Positions 24,777 through 36,000 of a stretch of 64,000 nt of DNA are shown in pieces. The stretch lies in the NCBI GenBank assembly GCA_963922205.1, contig CAWUHX010000422.1, positions 124,001 through 188,000 of the forward strand, given 5' to 3'. The translations under genes and the position numbers were made by a program. The number at the start of each line of letters is the position of its first letter. Within the stretch, counting starts at the first letter, position 1. The stretch comes from Romanomermis culicivorax (lineage: Eukaryota; Nematoda; Enoplea; Mermithida; Mermithidae). The notes under the pieces are model-generated. The model saw only the letters and a program-made list of their open reading frames with translations. It did no database searches and was not told the origin of the DNA.

Positions 24777-27700
24777 TTACTGTTGCGGCCCGCCGCCTCC
24801 TTGCGCCCCTCTCTGGGCTCCTCCACGACCTCCGTAAGGTCTCCATACCCACTGGCCCTGTTGGCCTCCTCTGCCTTGCACCTGAGGCGCGGCACCTCTG
24901 CCACGCACCGCTCCACGACCACCCCGGTTGGGGTTGTGGAACTGAAACTGGCCTCGGCCTCGGTTACCAGTCTTTTGCACCTTTCCTTGCGTACTCGGAG
25001 CTATTTCCTGGCTTCCTTGGCCTTGACCCTGACCTTGAGGTCCGGGAACCTTCAAAGTAGCGCCAGTTTTTCCGTCTTGAGCTTTACTGAACTTAACAGA
25101 GCTTTGCAAGTCTGAACTGGCACTTCTTTTGGCTCCCATCACTCCGACCTGGTGATTGCTACTAAGCATCACAGATCGAAAGGCCGTTTTATATTCCAAG
25201 GGGGTATCGTGGTTATTATACACCCTCAACAGTCGGTTATTCGCCGCCACCATCGCCCTGGCATAAATGTTTCCAATATGCATCGGGGATAGCGGGGCGC
25301 ATTCCAACACGAGGAATAGCATCATAACCAAATACCTTACCGAGGAAAAAGCATCAGGTGCTCTTTCCGACTTGAGCCACCTGGGGAGAAAGTCATACAT
25401 GACCCTCTCCCAGAGTTCTTCAGGTAAATTTGTCCGATCATAGAGAAACGCTCCCTGGACTCTGAACTGTTGTTCATAGTCCCGGTAGATTTCCCTAACG
25501 GCGTCATTTACCATGAAGAAAACTCTTTCTGACTCAAATTGCTCGAAAGCAAAATATTTGGCCACTGCACTCGTAAAAAATGATATTGGGCCAGCTTCTC
25601 TGGCTTTTGGTTGGTAGACATCCCAGAAGTCCAAGAGACTGTCCTTGAATTTTTCCGCAGTCACTTCCGGCGTTTCAGTTACCTGAGCAGCCTGTGCCTG
25701 CTTAATTTTGCTAGGAGCAGTCCCTTGCACTTGACTAGCTGCGACTCCAGGTTTTTGGTCCTTGCTGGGTTTTGCCTGACCTTTCGGCATCGGTTTCCCC
25801 ATCGCAAGGCCTATTGCGCCTGAAGCTTGACTAGTTGTGGATGTGCTATCCAGAGTTGCAGTGACCACTGAAGATGTGGCCAATGATGGTGTTCCAGTTG
25901 AGGTAGAAGTAATTTGAGAAGTGGGGGTAGTAGTGGAGGTAATCGTAGGAGTTGAGGTCGATATGACGGACGAAGACGCCGTCTTACTTTCTTCCTCTTT
26001 CGCTTCTACTTTTGCTCCCTTAATACCCTTCTTCCTCTTTTCCTTCTCCTTTACTCTCATTTTCTTTTTCCTCTCAGCCATAAATAATATTTTCTCGTCG
26101 TTCCAACCCTTCTCTCTCATACTTTGAACGACTTTGGCTGAGTATAAACCTGGAACACCCCCATCAGCAGAAAACGCTATTACCTCCCTACTTTCCGTCA
26201 TCTCCGAATCCGGCGTTTCCGCTTTCGTTTCGTCAATAACCAACTTATCGGAGGGCATATCGTCGTCCACTTTCATTGGCGATGGTGGCTCTAATACGAC
26301 TACCTTTGTTTCCAATTCGGGCGCTGCGGTATCATCTTTTTGGAGTCCGAATTGAATTGACATTTGGCGAAGTTTTTCGTTGTAAATCGCCGCGTTCTTT
26401 GCAAATTCTTCCTCCATTTGTTCACGTTGGAGCCGAATTCTTTGCTTCGCCTCCTCTTCCATCTTTAGAATGATTGCTAATCGACGTTGGTTGTCGAGGT
26501 CGGACTGCGTCTGAGCAGTTTGAGCTTGCATCAGTTCCGTTGCCGGAACCGATTGCTCTTGCTGCTGCTCATCTTCCGACAGCTCAGTCACGTCCTCGTC
26601 CTGAAGTCCTTGGTCTGGCGATTCATCTTCAGCCGGCAGTCCCACTGCATCGCTGAAGATTTCGCTTTCCGACGTTTGGACTTCCTGACCTGAAAATATC
26701 GGAAATTCAACAACACCGACATCAGCCTGCTGTTTGCCCTCATCTTTCAGACTATCAGTCTTGATGGGGCTAATCTTGCCAGCTAATTTGGTGACAACAC
26801 CTTCACCCGTCTTATAACTAAATGTGTGTAGAATTCCCGGTAAATCCGAGGCCAGAGGTCTAAGGTCAAAAATCTTTGTAGGGAAGGCTATACTATACTC
26901 CCTATTTTCCGCTTTTGACGCATAGACGTCTCCAACCTTGTCGATTTTCGTTTGCCAGGTTACCCCATATCTTAATGATGGCGTTCTTTGTGCTAGCTCG
27001 ATATGGTAGAACCTAACATAATAGTACGGATTTGAGCTATAGCTCTTGCTGTCCGTAGTTATTGTGTCAGGGCTGCCAGGGATCGGCGCGCACACATCAG
27101 CATTTTTCCACAATCTTAATCGAATCGGCATAAATCCGAATCGATTCATCCAAACATATATTCCGGCACCTTTGCGGGGTACCTCATACTCTATGTTTGG
27201 AAGCGTTTTCGCCAACATAAGATATTGGGACAGCCTTTCGTCTGACCGCCAAGCCATTTCTTTTATTTTGCCCTGCAGCTCTGGGCTGAACGATGTAATG
27301 AACCTGTAACTGAACATTTCGGCCATTACAAAGTCCAGTTCCTTTCTGCTGTGGGGCCAGATCACGTGAAAGGCTAGCGGGACTAAGGCACAAGCGGCTT
27401 GCAGTTCCGAGAACCGCTTTTCCTCGAATGCCTTAGCATACTCCGCCAACTGAGGCTTCCAGTGATCCTTGTCAAAATAGCCTACCCCAGGATCAATATC
27501 AATAGGCACATGAACCAGATGATTTTTTAGGGCATCTAGTAGTGCTTGCTTTTGACGATCTTGGGGTAGTTTGACAACTTTCCTGGCTGTGTCGATGAAC
27601 CAAACTAAAGATGCTGGTTGAGTGAGTTCCTGATACTGCTTTCCCTGCGCCATCTCCTCCACTAGCTGTAGGCGCAACCTATCCTTGGCCGACAAGCGCT

Positions 27701-28850
27701 GTTCAGGCCTAATCATTTCGTCGTCATCAGGATCACTTGCCTCATCATAGGAATTGGGCTTTAATTTTTTACCCTGGCGATAAGCACTTGGATAAATGCC
27801 TCGCCACGGCAAATTTTCTTTCCCCTTCCTAGGATTGCATATGTCCCGATGGCAACGAAAATTAGGCCCTATTTCTTGCACTTGTGTGGCCCATCTTGCG
27901 TACATTTCTTGGCGCATCATGTGGTAGGTGGCCTCAGGCTGCCTAACCACAATATCAGGTGTACCCACAAAGTTACGTAATTTGTAGTCGGTAACTATAT
28001 ATGAGTAGAACTGATAAAATTTATATGAGAGTATTTCAATCTGGGCCGGATCGACTATATCGTGAGGAAAGTTGGCAACTCCCCCACATAGCTCAATCAC
28101 GTACCCATAGTGAAATGCTCCCATAAAAATTGCCAACGAAAAATACGCGTCCATACCAGCGTACTGCAGCATTTCTTCAGGAACTCTTTCTTTGGCAACA
28201 CTTTGTCTATTACGTAAGAGACTGAAATCAGTCTGGTGAGGACCGATGTCAGCCAAATACATTTCAGCAAAGAGTCCCTTCAATTTCAATGTCTCAGGGC
28301 AGATACCTGCTTTCCTGGATTTGGTAATCTCGCTTCCCATGAACTGCTTTGCCGTGACGCTTAGGTCGTAGTATCTTCCTAGATTTCCATCTTTGATACT
28401 ACACCTAATCGCGTCAGACAAATCGCGACCATCGGTGCTTTTTCCGCATCCACGGACATTGATAATTGAAACTATGTCTTCTAAAACGGCATAACCGACT
28501 AACAACGTCGCTGAGCGTAAAAAGTGTAACAATATGTTCCACTCTTGCTCTTGCAGCAACGTTAAGTCGATTACGAACGTTTTGCCATTTAGATGGGCGA
28601 ACGAAACTAATCTGGCAAACTGGTTGCCTTTTTCGTTTTCGCACCCCCACCTAAACAGCTTTCCAGCGTCCTCTCGGTTCACCTTCTCTACATCGAAGCC
28701 GATAATGCTCATGCCTCGGAAAGTGCTGCTTTCTAGGTGTTTTATCACCCTTTCCACACTTCCCATGGGAACAATTATCGGCTCGATGGGGTTGGTCGGC
28801 CAGAACTCAAAAGTGGCAAAAAACCACCTTTCCAACTCCGCTATCCGCAT
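24777..28850 (-). CDS. Retrotransposon ORF2: DEDDy 3'-5' exonuclease domain protein with RGG tail (1357 aa)
   Basis: The ATG at 28850 opens a 1357-codon frame ending in TAA at 24777-24779. Residues about 45-245 match a DEDDy exonuclease of the WRN/MUT-7/RNase D type. Motif I is GFDVE (D53, E55), motif II is VGYAVLEDI (D125), and motif III is YAGMD (Y230, D234), the Y-x3-D spacing that defines the 'y' class. Between them are an RLVSF...VIDL strand pair and an [10 protein letters not shown] helix typical of the fold. Such enzymes remove nucleotides from 3' ends of DNA or RNA using two metal ions. Residues about 290-700 are unassigned. About 780-838 is a charged coiled-coil-like helix, 924-953 is Lys/Glu-rich, and 955-1015 is Ser/Thr-rich. 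About 1075-1230 is a helical domain I do not recognise, and the last 65 or so residues are RGG-rich, suggesting RNA binding. There is no signal peptide and no clear membrane anchor, which argues against an envelope protein. Exonuclease activity is inferred from motifs. Confidence 0.85.
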   Translation of the reverse strand: MRIAELERWFFATFEFWPTNPIEPIIVPMGSVERVIKHLESSTFRGMSIIGFDVEKVNREDAGKLFRWGCENEKGNQFARLVSFAHLNGKTFVIDLTLLQEQEWNILLHFLRSATLLVGYAVLEDIVSIINVRGCGKSTDGRDLSDAIRCSIKDGNLGRYYDLSVTAKQFMGSEITKSRKAGICPETLKLKGLFAEMYLADIGPHQTDFSLLRNRQSVAKERVPEEMLQYAGMDAYFSLAIFMGAFHYGYVIELCGGVANFPHDIVDPAQIEILSYKFYQFYSYIVTDYKLRNFVGTPDIVVRQPEATYHMMRQEMYARWATQVQEIGPNFRCHRDICNPRKGKENLPWRGIYPSAYRQGKKLKPNSYDEASDPDDDEMIRPEQRLSAKDRLRLQLVEEMAQGKQYQELTQPASLVWFIDTARKVVKLPQDRQKQALLDALKNHLVHVPIDIDPGVGYFDKDHWKPQLAEYAKAFEEKRFSELQAACALVPLAFHVIWPHSRKELDFVMAEMFSYRFITSFSPELQGKIKEMAWRSDERLSQYLMLAKTLPNIEYEVPRKGAGIYVWMNRFGFMPIRLRLWKNADVCAPIPGSPDTITTDSKSYSSNPYYYVRFYHIELAQRTPSLRYGVTWQTKIDKVGDVYASKAENREYSIAFPTKIFDLRPLASDLPGILHTFSYKTGEGVVTKLAGKISPIKTDSLKDEGKQQADVGVVEFPIFSGQEVQTSESEIFSDAVGLPAEDESPDQGLQDEDVTELSEDEQQQEQSVPATELMQAQTAQTQSDLDNQRRLAIILKMEEEAKQRIRLQREQMEEEFAKNAAIYNEKLRQMSIQFGLQKDDTAAPELETKVVVLEPPSPMKVDDDMPSDKLVIDETKAETPDSEMTESREVIAFSADGGVPGLYSAKVVQSMREKGWNDEKILFMAERKKKMRVKEKEKRKKGIKGAKVEAKEEESKTASSSVISTSTPTITSTTTPTSQITSTSTGTPSLATSSVVTATLDSTSTTSQASGAIGLAMGKPMPKGQAKPSKDQKPGVAASQVQGTAPSKIKQAQAAQVTETPEVTAEKFKDSLLDFWDVYQPKAREAGPISFFTSAVAKYFAFEQFESERVFFMVNDAVREIYRDYEQQFRVQGAFLYDRTNLPEELWERVMYDFLPRWLKSERAPDAFSSVRYLVMMLFLVLECAPLSPMHIGNIYARAMVAANNRLLRVYNNHDTPLEYKTAFRSVMLSSNHQVGVMGAKRSASSDLQSSVKFSKAQDGKTGATLKVPGPQGQGQGQGSQEIAPSTQGKVQKTGNRGRGQFQFHNPNRGGRGAVRGRGAAPQVQGRGGQQGQWVWRPYGGRGGAQRGAQGGGGPQQ

Positions 28851-28870
28851 TGCCCGACGGATATTGTGGT

Positions 28871-28880
28871 CTAAAAAATT
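28871..28880 (-). promoter_or_regulatory. Candidate 3' splice acceptor for ORF2 mRNA
   Basis: In the sense direction the sequence reads AATTTTTTAG, with the AG 20 nt before the ORF2 ATG. A U-rich run ending in UAG or CAG is the worm-type acceptor and is used for both cis- and trans-splicing. The short leader it would leave fits a spliced subgenomic messenger. Evidence is motif and position only. Confidence 0.45.
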
Positions 28881-29470
28881 CAGGAGAGATTTAAATTTTA
28901 GCCAGACATACTCTACTAACTCCTTATGTGCATTTTCGTGACCCTTTTTACACTTTTTGGGTAATTTTACCCACTATTACTCCTTTAACTCTTTGGGGAA
29001 ACCTCTAGCACCCTTGTGCAGAACACCATTTTAACTTTTGAACTTTTGAAATTTTGGAGCGGGAACTTGATTTTTAGCCTTTCTGGCCGTTGGGTGTCCC
29101 TTTATAGAAACCAAAATTGATAGGCAAAAATATGTGAAATTAGGTGTTTTTCACTCTAACCCAACACACCTTTGCTACTCGATCAGCGCTTAATCGATCA
29201 CAACCTTGATCTCCGCGACTAACTCCTGCTAATCCCCTTCTTCGCCGCTTTGCGGAAACCAGAGGGAGCGGGAATGACAAAAACCTCCCCTAATCGGATC
29301 ACCTAATTCGACCGAAGTCTTTTTCGGATCACCTAGGTTCGGCCCTTGCCACCCCCTTCTACCTAATTTTTTGTGTTAAATTCTCAACTCCCAGTTGGTA
29401 GCTCGTCCGAGAAAGGGCACAGAAACAGTCTTACAAAACACCCCTGACGAGCGTAACCTCCGCTCATTTT

Positions 29471-29477
29471 CTTACCT
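29471..29477 (-). promoter_or_regulatory. Candidate 5' splice donor in spacer
   Basis: The sense strand reads AG|GTAAG at this point, a good donor about 600 nt upstream of the candidate acceptor. A second, weaker donor (CG|GTAAGC) lies near 29505-29512. If both donor and acceptor are used, an intron of about 605 nt would be removed just before ORF2. Confidence 0.3.
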
Positions 29478-30042
29478 AACTATTTACAAATATAAAATGG
29501 TTGCTTACCGTCGACCAAAAAATAGCGATTGTTCTGCCGCAGGTGCGGCTCCCCAAATTGGACTTCATCGTCCGTCGCGTTGTACGTCCGAGTACAATCG
29601 TTCGGCGTACCCATTCGAAATTTTTTCTGGGCCCGATTCTTTGCACCGAAATAATTTTTAAAATTTTTAAAACCGAATCTGCAGCTGTGAAAAGTAGACA
29701 GATGTATAAAACATTTACAGTCTATTCCCTTGCGGCTGCAAATTACCTCACGGGAGGGTTCCTCCGTTCACAATTTTTCGAAAAGATTTGAAAATGAAGA
29801 GCAGACGCGGGACACGACTTTTGAAACTTTTGAATGATTTGGAGTTGTTAACCAAGAAAGTGTAAAATGAAAAATGTACGAAAACGGGTCTTTCGCTTTA
29901 AAAGCTTTTCCCCCGCTTCGTTAAAACACAATCCTACATTTCAAAAAATATTAAAACGGATTTCAACCGTTACAAAACACGATTAGAATAAATATTTATT
30001 AAATACAAAAAATAAATACACGCAAATCGGCAGATTTTGCCA

Positions 30043-33000
30043 CTACGAAACTACATCAGGCGTCGCACTACTCTCCGCTAATTGCGAAGGTACAGTAAGA
30101 CGATTCGATCGATTTTTTATGTAGTTCTGCCATCGTGTAGTCTCGTAGCGAAAAATTTTCAGCCTACTTGCTGAAACCTTTTGCCGTAGCAAAAGATTAT
30201 CATAACGTGCGATTGTTATGACATTATCCTCTAACCTGGAAACATCAGTTATAATGAAGGGTCCTTCCCAAGTTAAGCCTAGTTTCTTTTGCTTATCAAC
30301 TTTAAGAAGTACCCAATCATTTTCTTTAAAAACCGAGGTTTTAATTTTCTTGTCGAAATATCTTTTGCTAGCTTCCGCTGCTTTCTGGATATTTTCGGCA
30401 ATAATACTATAAAGCCTGGTTAAGTGGTCTGTTAGGATGAATTTGTATGCCTCATAATTCATGGGCATTACTATTTTAAGGGCTTTTGACAAATTCATCC
30501 CGAACTTTGCCTCATGGCCCCGTAACAACGCAAATGGCGAGGCCTTCGTCACTGCGTGTGGGGTAGCATTGTAGGCAAAGACCACTGATTTGAGATATCT
30601 CGGCCAGCTATCGGGTTCACCGATAGCTACTTTTCTCAGTTGTTTTATTAGAGTTTGGTTGAACCTCTCTACCATACCATTACCCTGAGGGTGGTAAGCA
30701 GTAGTGAAGATCTTCTTACACTCTAATAAATGACAAACTGATTTCATTAAATCCGAAGTAAAACAAGATCCATTGTCACTTAGGAGTTTCGTTGGTGTTC
30801 CATGCCTAAATATTATAGCTTCTAAGAACGCATTCACAACTGAATTTGCTGATTGATCTGGGATCATTTCAGCTTCAACCCATTTTGTGAAATAGTCCTG
30901 AAAAACTATAACATAAGGCATTCTTTCTCCCAAAGGCGAAATTCCTACTATATCCACAGATACAATGTCGAATGGACCTTGTGGCACAATGGGTATCAAC
31001 GGAGGAATGGATGGCTTTCCTGCAGTTGCCATTTGACAGACAACGCAGTATTTTATCCATTCCCTGACATCTTTTTCCATGCCAGGCCACCAATAGTGCA
31101 ATTTCATGACACTCAGAGTTCTTTTGAAACCCTGGTGTGTCATTATTACAGCACCATGATGCTGATGCAGTACAGAGTCCCTGAGGTTTGCGGGTACGAC
31201 CAATTGGTCTTCGCTTTCTGCCTCAGTTTCCCTATACAATACACCATTTTCTTCGTAGAACCCACTGTGATACTTCGTGGTGCTATTTGCACCTAATCTA
31301 TCCCAGATCGGCTTTAAGCTTTCGTCTGCTTTTTGCAGTTTGCTCATCAAGTCATCTGGGATCAGGCCAATAGATATCTCTTCTCCTCCTGATGTTCCTG
31401 GTTTATCAAACTCCTCTTCTTTTCTAGGGTGTAACCACTGCACATTGTCTTGTTCCTTAGGTATCGCAGATCTATCAGTTTCCTGATTTTCTTTCTGCAC
31501 CTTTTCAGAAACACGAGCTTTGCTTCGGGTTACTACCGCTTCTATTCCTTTAGGATGCTCTCTTTCGTCCTCAGGACTATTTCGAGCACCCTCTTCTTCC
31601 TTTTTATCCTTGTGGGATTTATTCTTTTCGGGGATGTTGTTCCTCTTGGCCTCCAAGGAAATTTGTTGTTGTTCTTGTTGTTCTTTTATTATTCCTTTGA
31701 CATCGGAGGAAACAACATCCGACTTGAACATACTTTCCCACTTCGGTGGCGATTTCACCACATCCTCTGGCTCATCCTTTCTAGAGAGAAAGTCAGCCAT
31801 AGCATTTTGTCTACCTGGCACATATTCTAACTTGTGGTTGTATTGATTTATGATCGCATACCACCGTTTCAATTTGTCATTTGTTGTTGTGTTGACTTTC
31901 ATTGATAACAGTGGTCTGTGATCTGTCTTAATCAATACTTTCTGCCCCAATAAATAGTGCCGATAGATTTTGAGGCCGTAGATAATCGCGAGGCACTCCC
32001 TTTCGGTTGCGCACCACTTTTTCTCGTCCTCTTTTAGCACACGGCTATTGTATGCTATGACCCACTTATCTTCTCCAGACTCTTGATACAGAACAGCCCC
32101 TAGTGCTGTTCCACTGGCATCGGTTTGTAGAATGAATTGGGCTGAGCCATCCATTACTGGGTACCTAAGAAATGGAACCGATACCAGTGCTTCTTTCAAA
32201 GCATTAAATGCTTTGTAGTGATCCTCTGTGACGAGCCATTTATTCCTTTTCTTGGCCGTCAGCTTATACAAAGGTTCTGCGTGCTTTGCCAGATGTGGTA
32301 TAAATTTTTTACACCACTGGAGCATTCCGAGAAACCTTTGCATACGCTTGACCGAGTCCGGGAATTCAAACTCCTTAATAGCTTGCACTTTTTTCGGATC
32401 GGGCGAAATTCCATTAGAATCCAAAATGTGACCAAGAAAATGAACCTTCTTTGGTAGGAATTCGCATTTTTCCGGTTTAAGTGTAAGCTGGGCTCGTCTC
32501 AGAGCATCTAGGACCAATTTCAAATTTTCTATGTGTTCCTCGAACGTATTCGAGAACACTATGATATCGTCTATGTAAACTAGACATATCTTCCACACAT
32601 GAGGATGAAGGATTCTCTCCATCATCCTCTGGAACTCGGCTGGTGCATTTTTCAGTCCAAAGGGCATTACTTTGAACTGAAATAACCCTTCTTGACACAG
32701 GAAAGCAGTCTTTTCTTTACTGCCTTCTTCCATTGGCACTTGCCAATAACCAGACTTAAGGTCAAGAGTCGTATAAAATTTTGCTCTCCCGAGGCAGTCC
32801 AGATAATCATCCATTCTCGGTATTGGATATCGATCATCCTTCGTAACCTCGTTCAAGCCTCTGAAATCAACAACCGGCCTGAGCGACCCATCTTTCTTCC
32901 CTACTAGGAATAATGGCGCCGCCCAGGGCGATCTTGATGGCTCTATGACTCCTTTGTCTAGCATTTCCTGCACATGTTGTCTGATATATGGTCGACGTTC

Positions 33001-36000
33001 AATGGCAGCTCTGTAGTAATGTTTCGCCACAGGGCTAGCATCACCTGTATTAATTTTACAAGTAAGATGGGGAGTAGTTGTCAGAGGATCATGAGGTAGG
33101 CTAAATACATCCCGGTATTTCACAAGTTGCCGTATCGCCATCTCTTTCTGTTCCTCTGACACTGTAGCTTTAGAGGTCATTTTGTACAATGCTTCCAGAA
33201 ACACAACTCCATCGAATTTTGATTCCTTGGCATCGAAAATGCCCTCTAGGCTACTTTCTCCACTATTTCCTGCCTGTAAAATTGATACACTTGATTCTCC
33301 CCGAAATACGGAGTTACAGTAGCCAAGGACTTGATTAGGTTCTATCAGGCAACCGGAACCCGTATTATTGGAGATCATCAGTACAAAGTCCTCCTTTGAA
33401 CCATCAACTATAGTATCATCTACTCTGAATCTCGTTTCTGAATCATCTCCTTCTACGATGATTCCATTTATTCTATTTGCCGAGGATTTATTCCACAATT
33501 TGGCTTTCACTAGTTGATCTGTTCCATGTGGAATGTAAATTCTATTACAAGCCACTACTGGAACTAGATCTTCCAGCTGCTCAATTGTCGAACATTGATC
33601 TTCTTCAATAGAATTTTCTTGTACTGATTCTGCTATCATCGGATTATGCACCCCAACTATTGGAATTGCTTTCTTATCAGATGTTAGCAAATCAATACTT
33701 TTCTTCACACCCATCATAGTCATTGAACCTTTTCCAAAATCTATTACTGTGTTGACTTCCGGATGTGCCAGGAAGTCTGTTCCCAATATCAAATCTTCTG
33801 CGGACCCTGGTATTATGATAGCTTTAACTGGAAAACGGCCATAATCACATTGCATTTGAAATTGGACGTAACCATGTGCACTAACTACTTTACCATTGGC
33901 GACAGTGACTTTTAGGATCTTAGGGTACGCTGTATACTCCAGTCCAAGTGATTTTTTCAAGAAATCACCCGACATCACCGAACACTGAGCTCCCGTGTCA
34001 ATCAGTGCCTTTGCAGTAGTAGCACACACAGTTACTTTAATGTGAAATGGCTGTGTTCTAGGGTACTTTGCTAACATATCCAGTTCCTCTGCAGTCGCCT
34101 TTCTACCATACTCGGCACTGCATTCCATTTCTGGCACATTGTCTTCTTTCTCCATGGCACAATTGTGTAAACCACACAACTTCATCTCCATCATTGGTTC
34201 TTGCTGTACACTATTGACACCACTACTTGGCGGTTGGTCTGTCTGCCCGGAGGCTTGCGACGGACTAACTACCTTTTGCGGAACCAACAGGGTATTTGAA
34301 CTCTGATTTGCGATTACTGGTTGTTGGTCCATTAGATTCGGTCCTGGTAACATTAGCTGGGTGGTCGCCTGTAACAACCTCATTTGCTCCCTGAGCTTTT
34401 TCAACTTTACGTATTCCTGAAACTCGGCATATTCTTGCAAATTTTCCGCCTCGTCATCAGGGAACGAAACTTGATAAGCTCCCCTTTCGCCTTCGTTACC
34501 AAAACCTCCTCTACTTCCTCCGTAATTTCCTCTGAAATTACCTCTGAAATTTCCTCTACCTCGGAAATTTCCAAAACTTCCTCTAGGACTTCCTCTTCCA
34601 AAACCTCTTCCACTATTTCCACCCCTTCCACGATTTTGCAGACCTTTATAAAAATTCAAGGTTCTACAATCAATCGTGTTGTGAGTGTTGTTTTCGTGGT
34701 AAGTACACCATTTTCGCTGCTGAACCTCTTGTTGACTTTTCGCTTTCGCTTTATCAACTTTCTGAGTTAAAGCAGTTATGGCTTCCTCTTGAGCTTTGGT
34801 CGAGTTCCTAATCTCTTCATAACATTGTGCCATTTTGATAAACTCCTTAGATAAAGCCACCATGAGGGAGTCCTTTTTTGGCTCCTCAACAGGCTGTTGC
34901 CGCGGCATTATGGCCTGTTGCGGAGGTACTTCAAGTACTTCCTCATCTGCTATATCTATCAATTGATTTTGCGAAGATTGCATTGGAGTTTGCCTTTCTG
35001 TGTTTGGTCTTCTGAAGTCCCTATTGCGTTTTTGGGCGCTTTCATAAGGTCTTTGGATTACATTCACATCGGCTTGCTGCTCCTCAGCAATTTCCGCTTG
35101 TGCCGTATTTATCATCATGGGCTGCTCTCTTGGCCCAAATGTTCTAATCGCATTCCGGTACTTTAACTCTATCTCATAGACTGCCTGCGAAAGATCATAC
35201 CAATTTTTGAATTTTGCTATGTCTTTCTGCAGTTCTAATTGATAAGTCAAAGAACTCCTATAGAAAAAGGTTTCAATGATTATTTTATTTTTAAACTCTT
35301 TTGTTTCACTCTGGTAAACGAGATTCACATGTGCTCGAACCCTTTTTAGAAATTTGGTTGCTGCTTCATCGGGTTCCTGCTTAATATCTAATAAATCCCG
35401 TTTGAGCATGTCCAGGTTACAATCTGGAGCACAATAATTCAAAATCTTGTCTCGGGCCTCCCTATATGTCGTTGACTCTTCGGCCAATTCTTTCGGCAAG
35501 TCCCTTGACAAACGGGTTAATGCTTCTAGTTTCACCTCATCGGGAGTATTCTTTCGAAACTCACCTTCTAGCTCCACTAGAAAAGCAAGAACCTGTTTAC
35601 TTGGCATATCAGATTGCAGTAATTTCGGTTTGATCGCCCTTTCAATGTCATAGACAGTTGGGCCTACTTGAGCCGGATTGACCCATAAAGCTGGATCAAT
35701 CGGAATCATTGTAGGCATAACCTGCTGCCTGACACTTGGGGTCTCTCCCCTAATACAACTGCTCTGTTGTGAGATAGTTGGATTTATCAGACTTGGGTTT
35801 TTTAGGCCTTCGTCAAAACCACAACTACTCACTCTCTGCTCCACTTTTGAGGTAGTGGGCAAATGAGACATATACTGCTCTTTAGGACCGAGACTTGACT
35901 TTTGGTCTTTCCGTCTACAGTCTTGCTGAAGAGTGATGCCATCATTTTGCCACGCTAACTCTTCCTGGCCCTGCTCAAACTTTAATGCACCACCTTGTTC

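Larger units (their letters stand above)
28851..30042 (-). other. Spacer between gag-pol and ORF2 (no gene; candidate splice sites)
   Basis: About 1.19 kb has no sense-strand frame of note. It holds a direct repeat of TCGGATCACCTA at 29294-29305 and 29324-29335, a small hairpin CCGC-TTT-GCGG near 29250, and splice-like signals described separately. Since ORF2 is far from the RNA 5' end, this spacer probably carries whatever makes ORF2 translatable: a splice acceptor or an internal promoter. Confidence 0.6.

Noticed and set aside
24777..28850. ORF2 as an envelope (env) gene
   Set aside because: There is no signal peptide, no clear transmembrane anchor and no furin-like or fusion features. The N-terminus matches an exonuclease instead, and the tail is RGG-rich.
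29395..29791. Plus-strand frames in the gag-pol/ORF2 spacer
   Set aside because: Antisense to the element, short, overlapping in two frames, without recognisable motifs.
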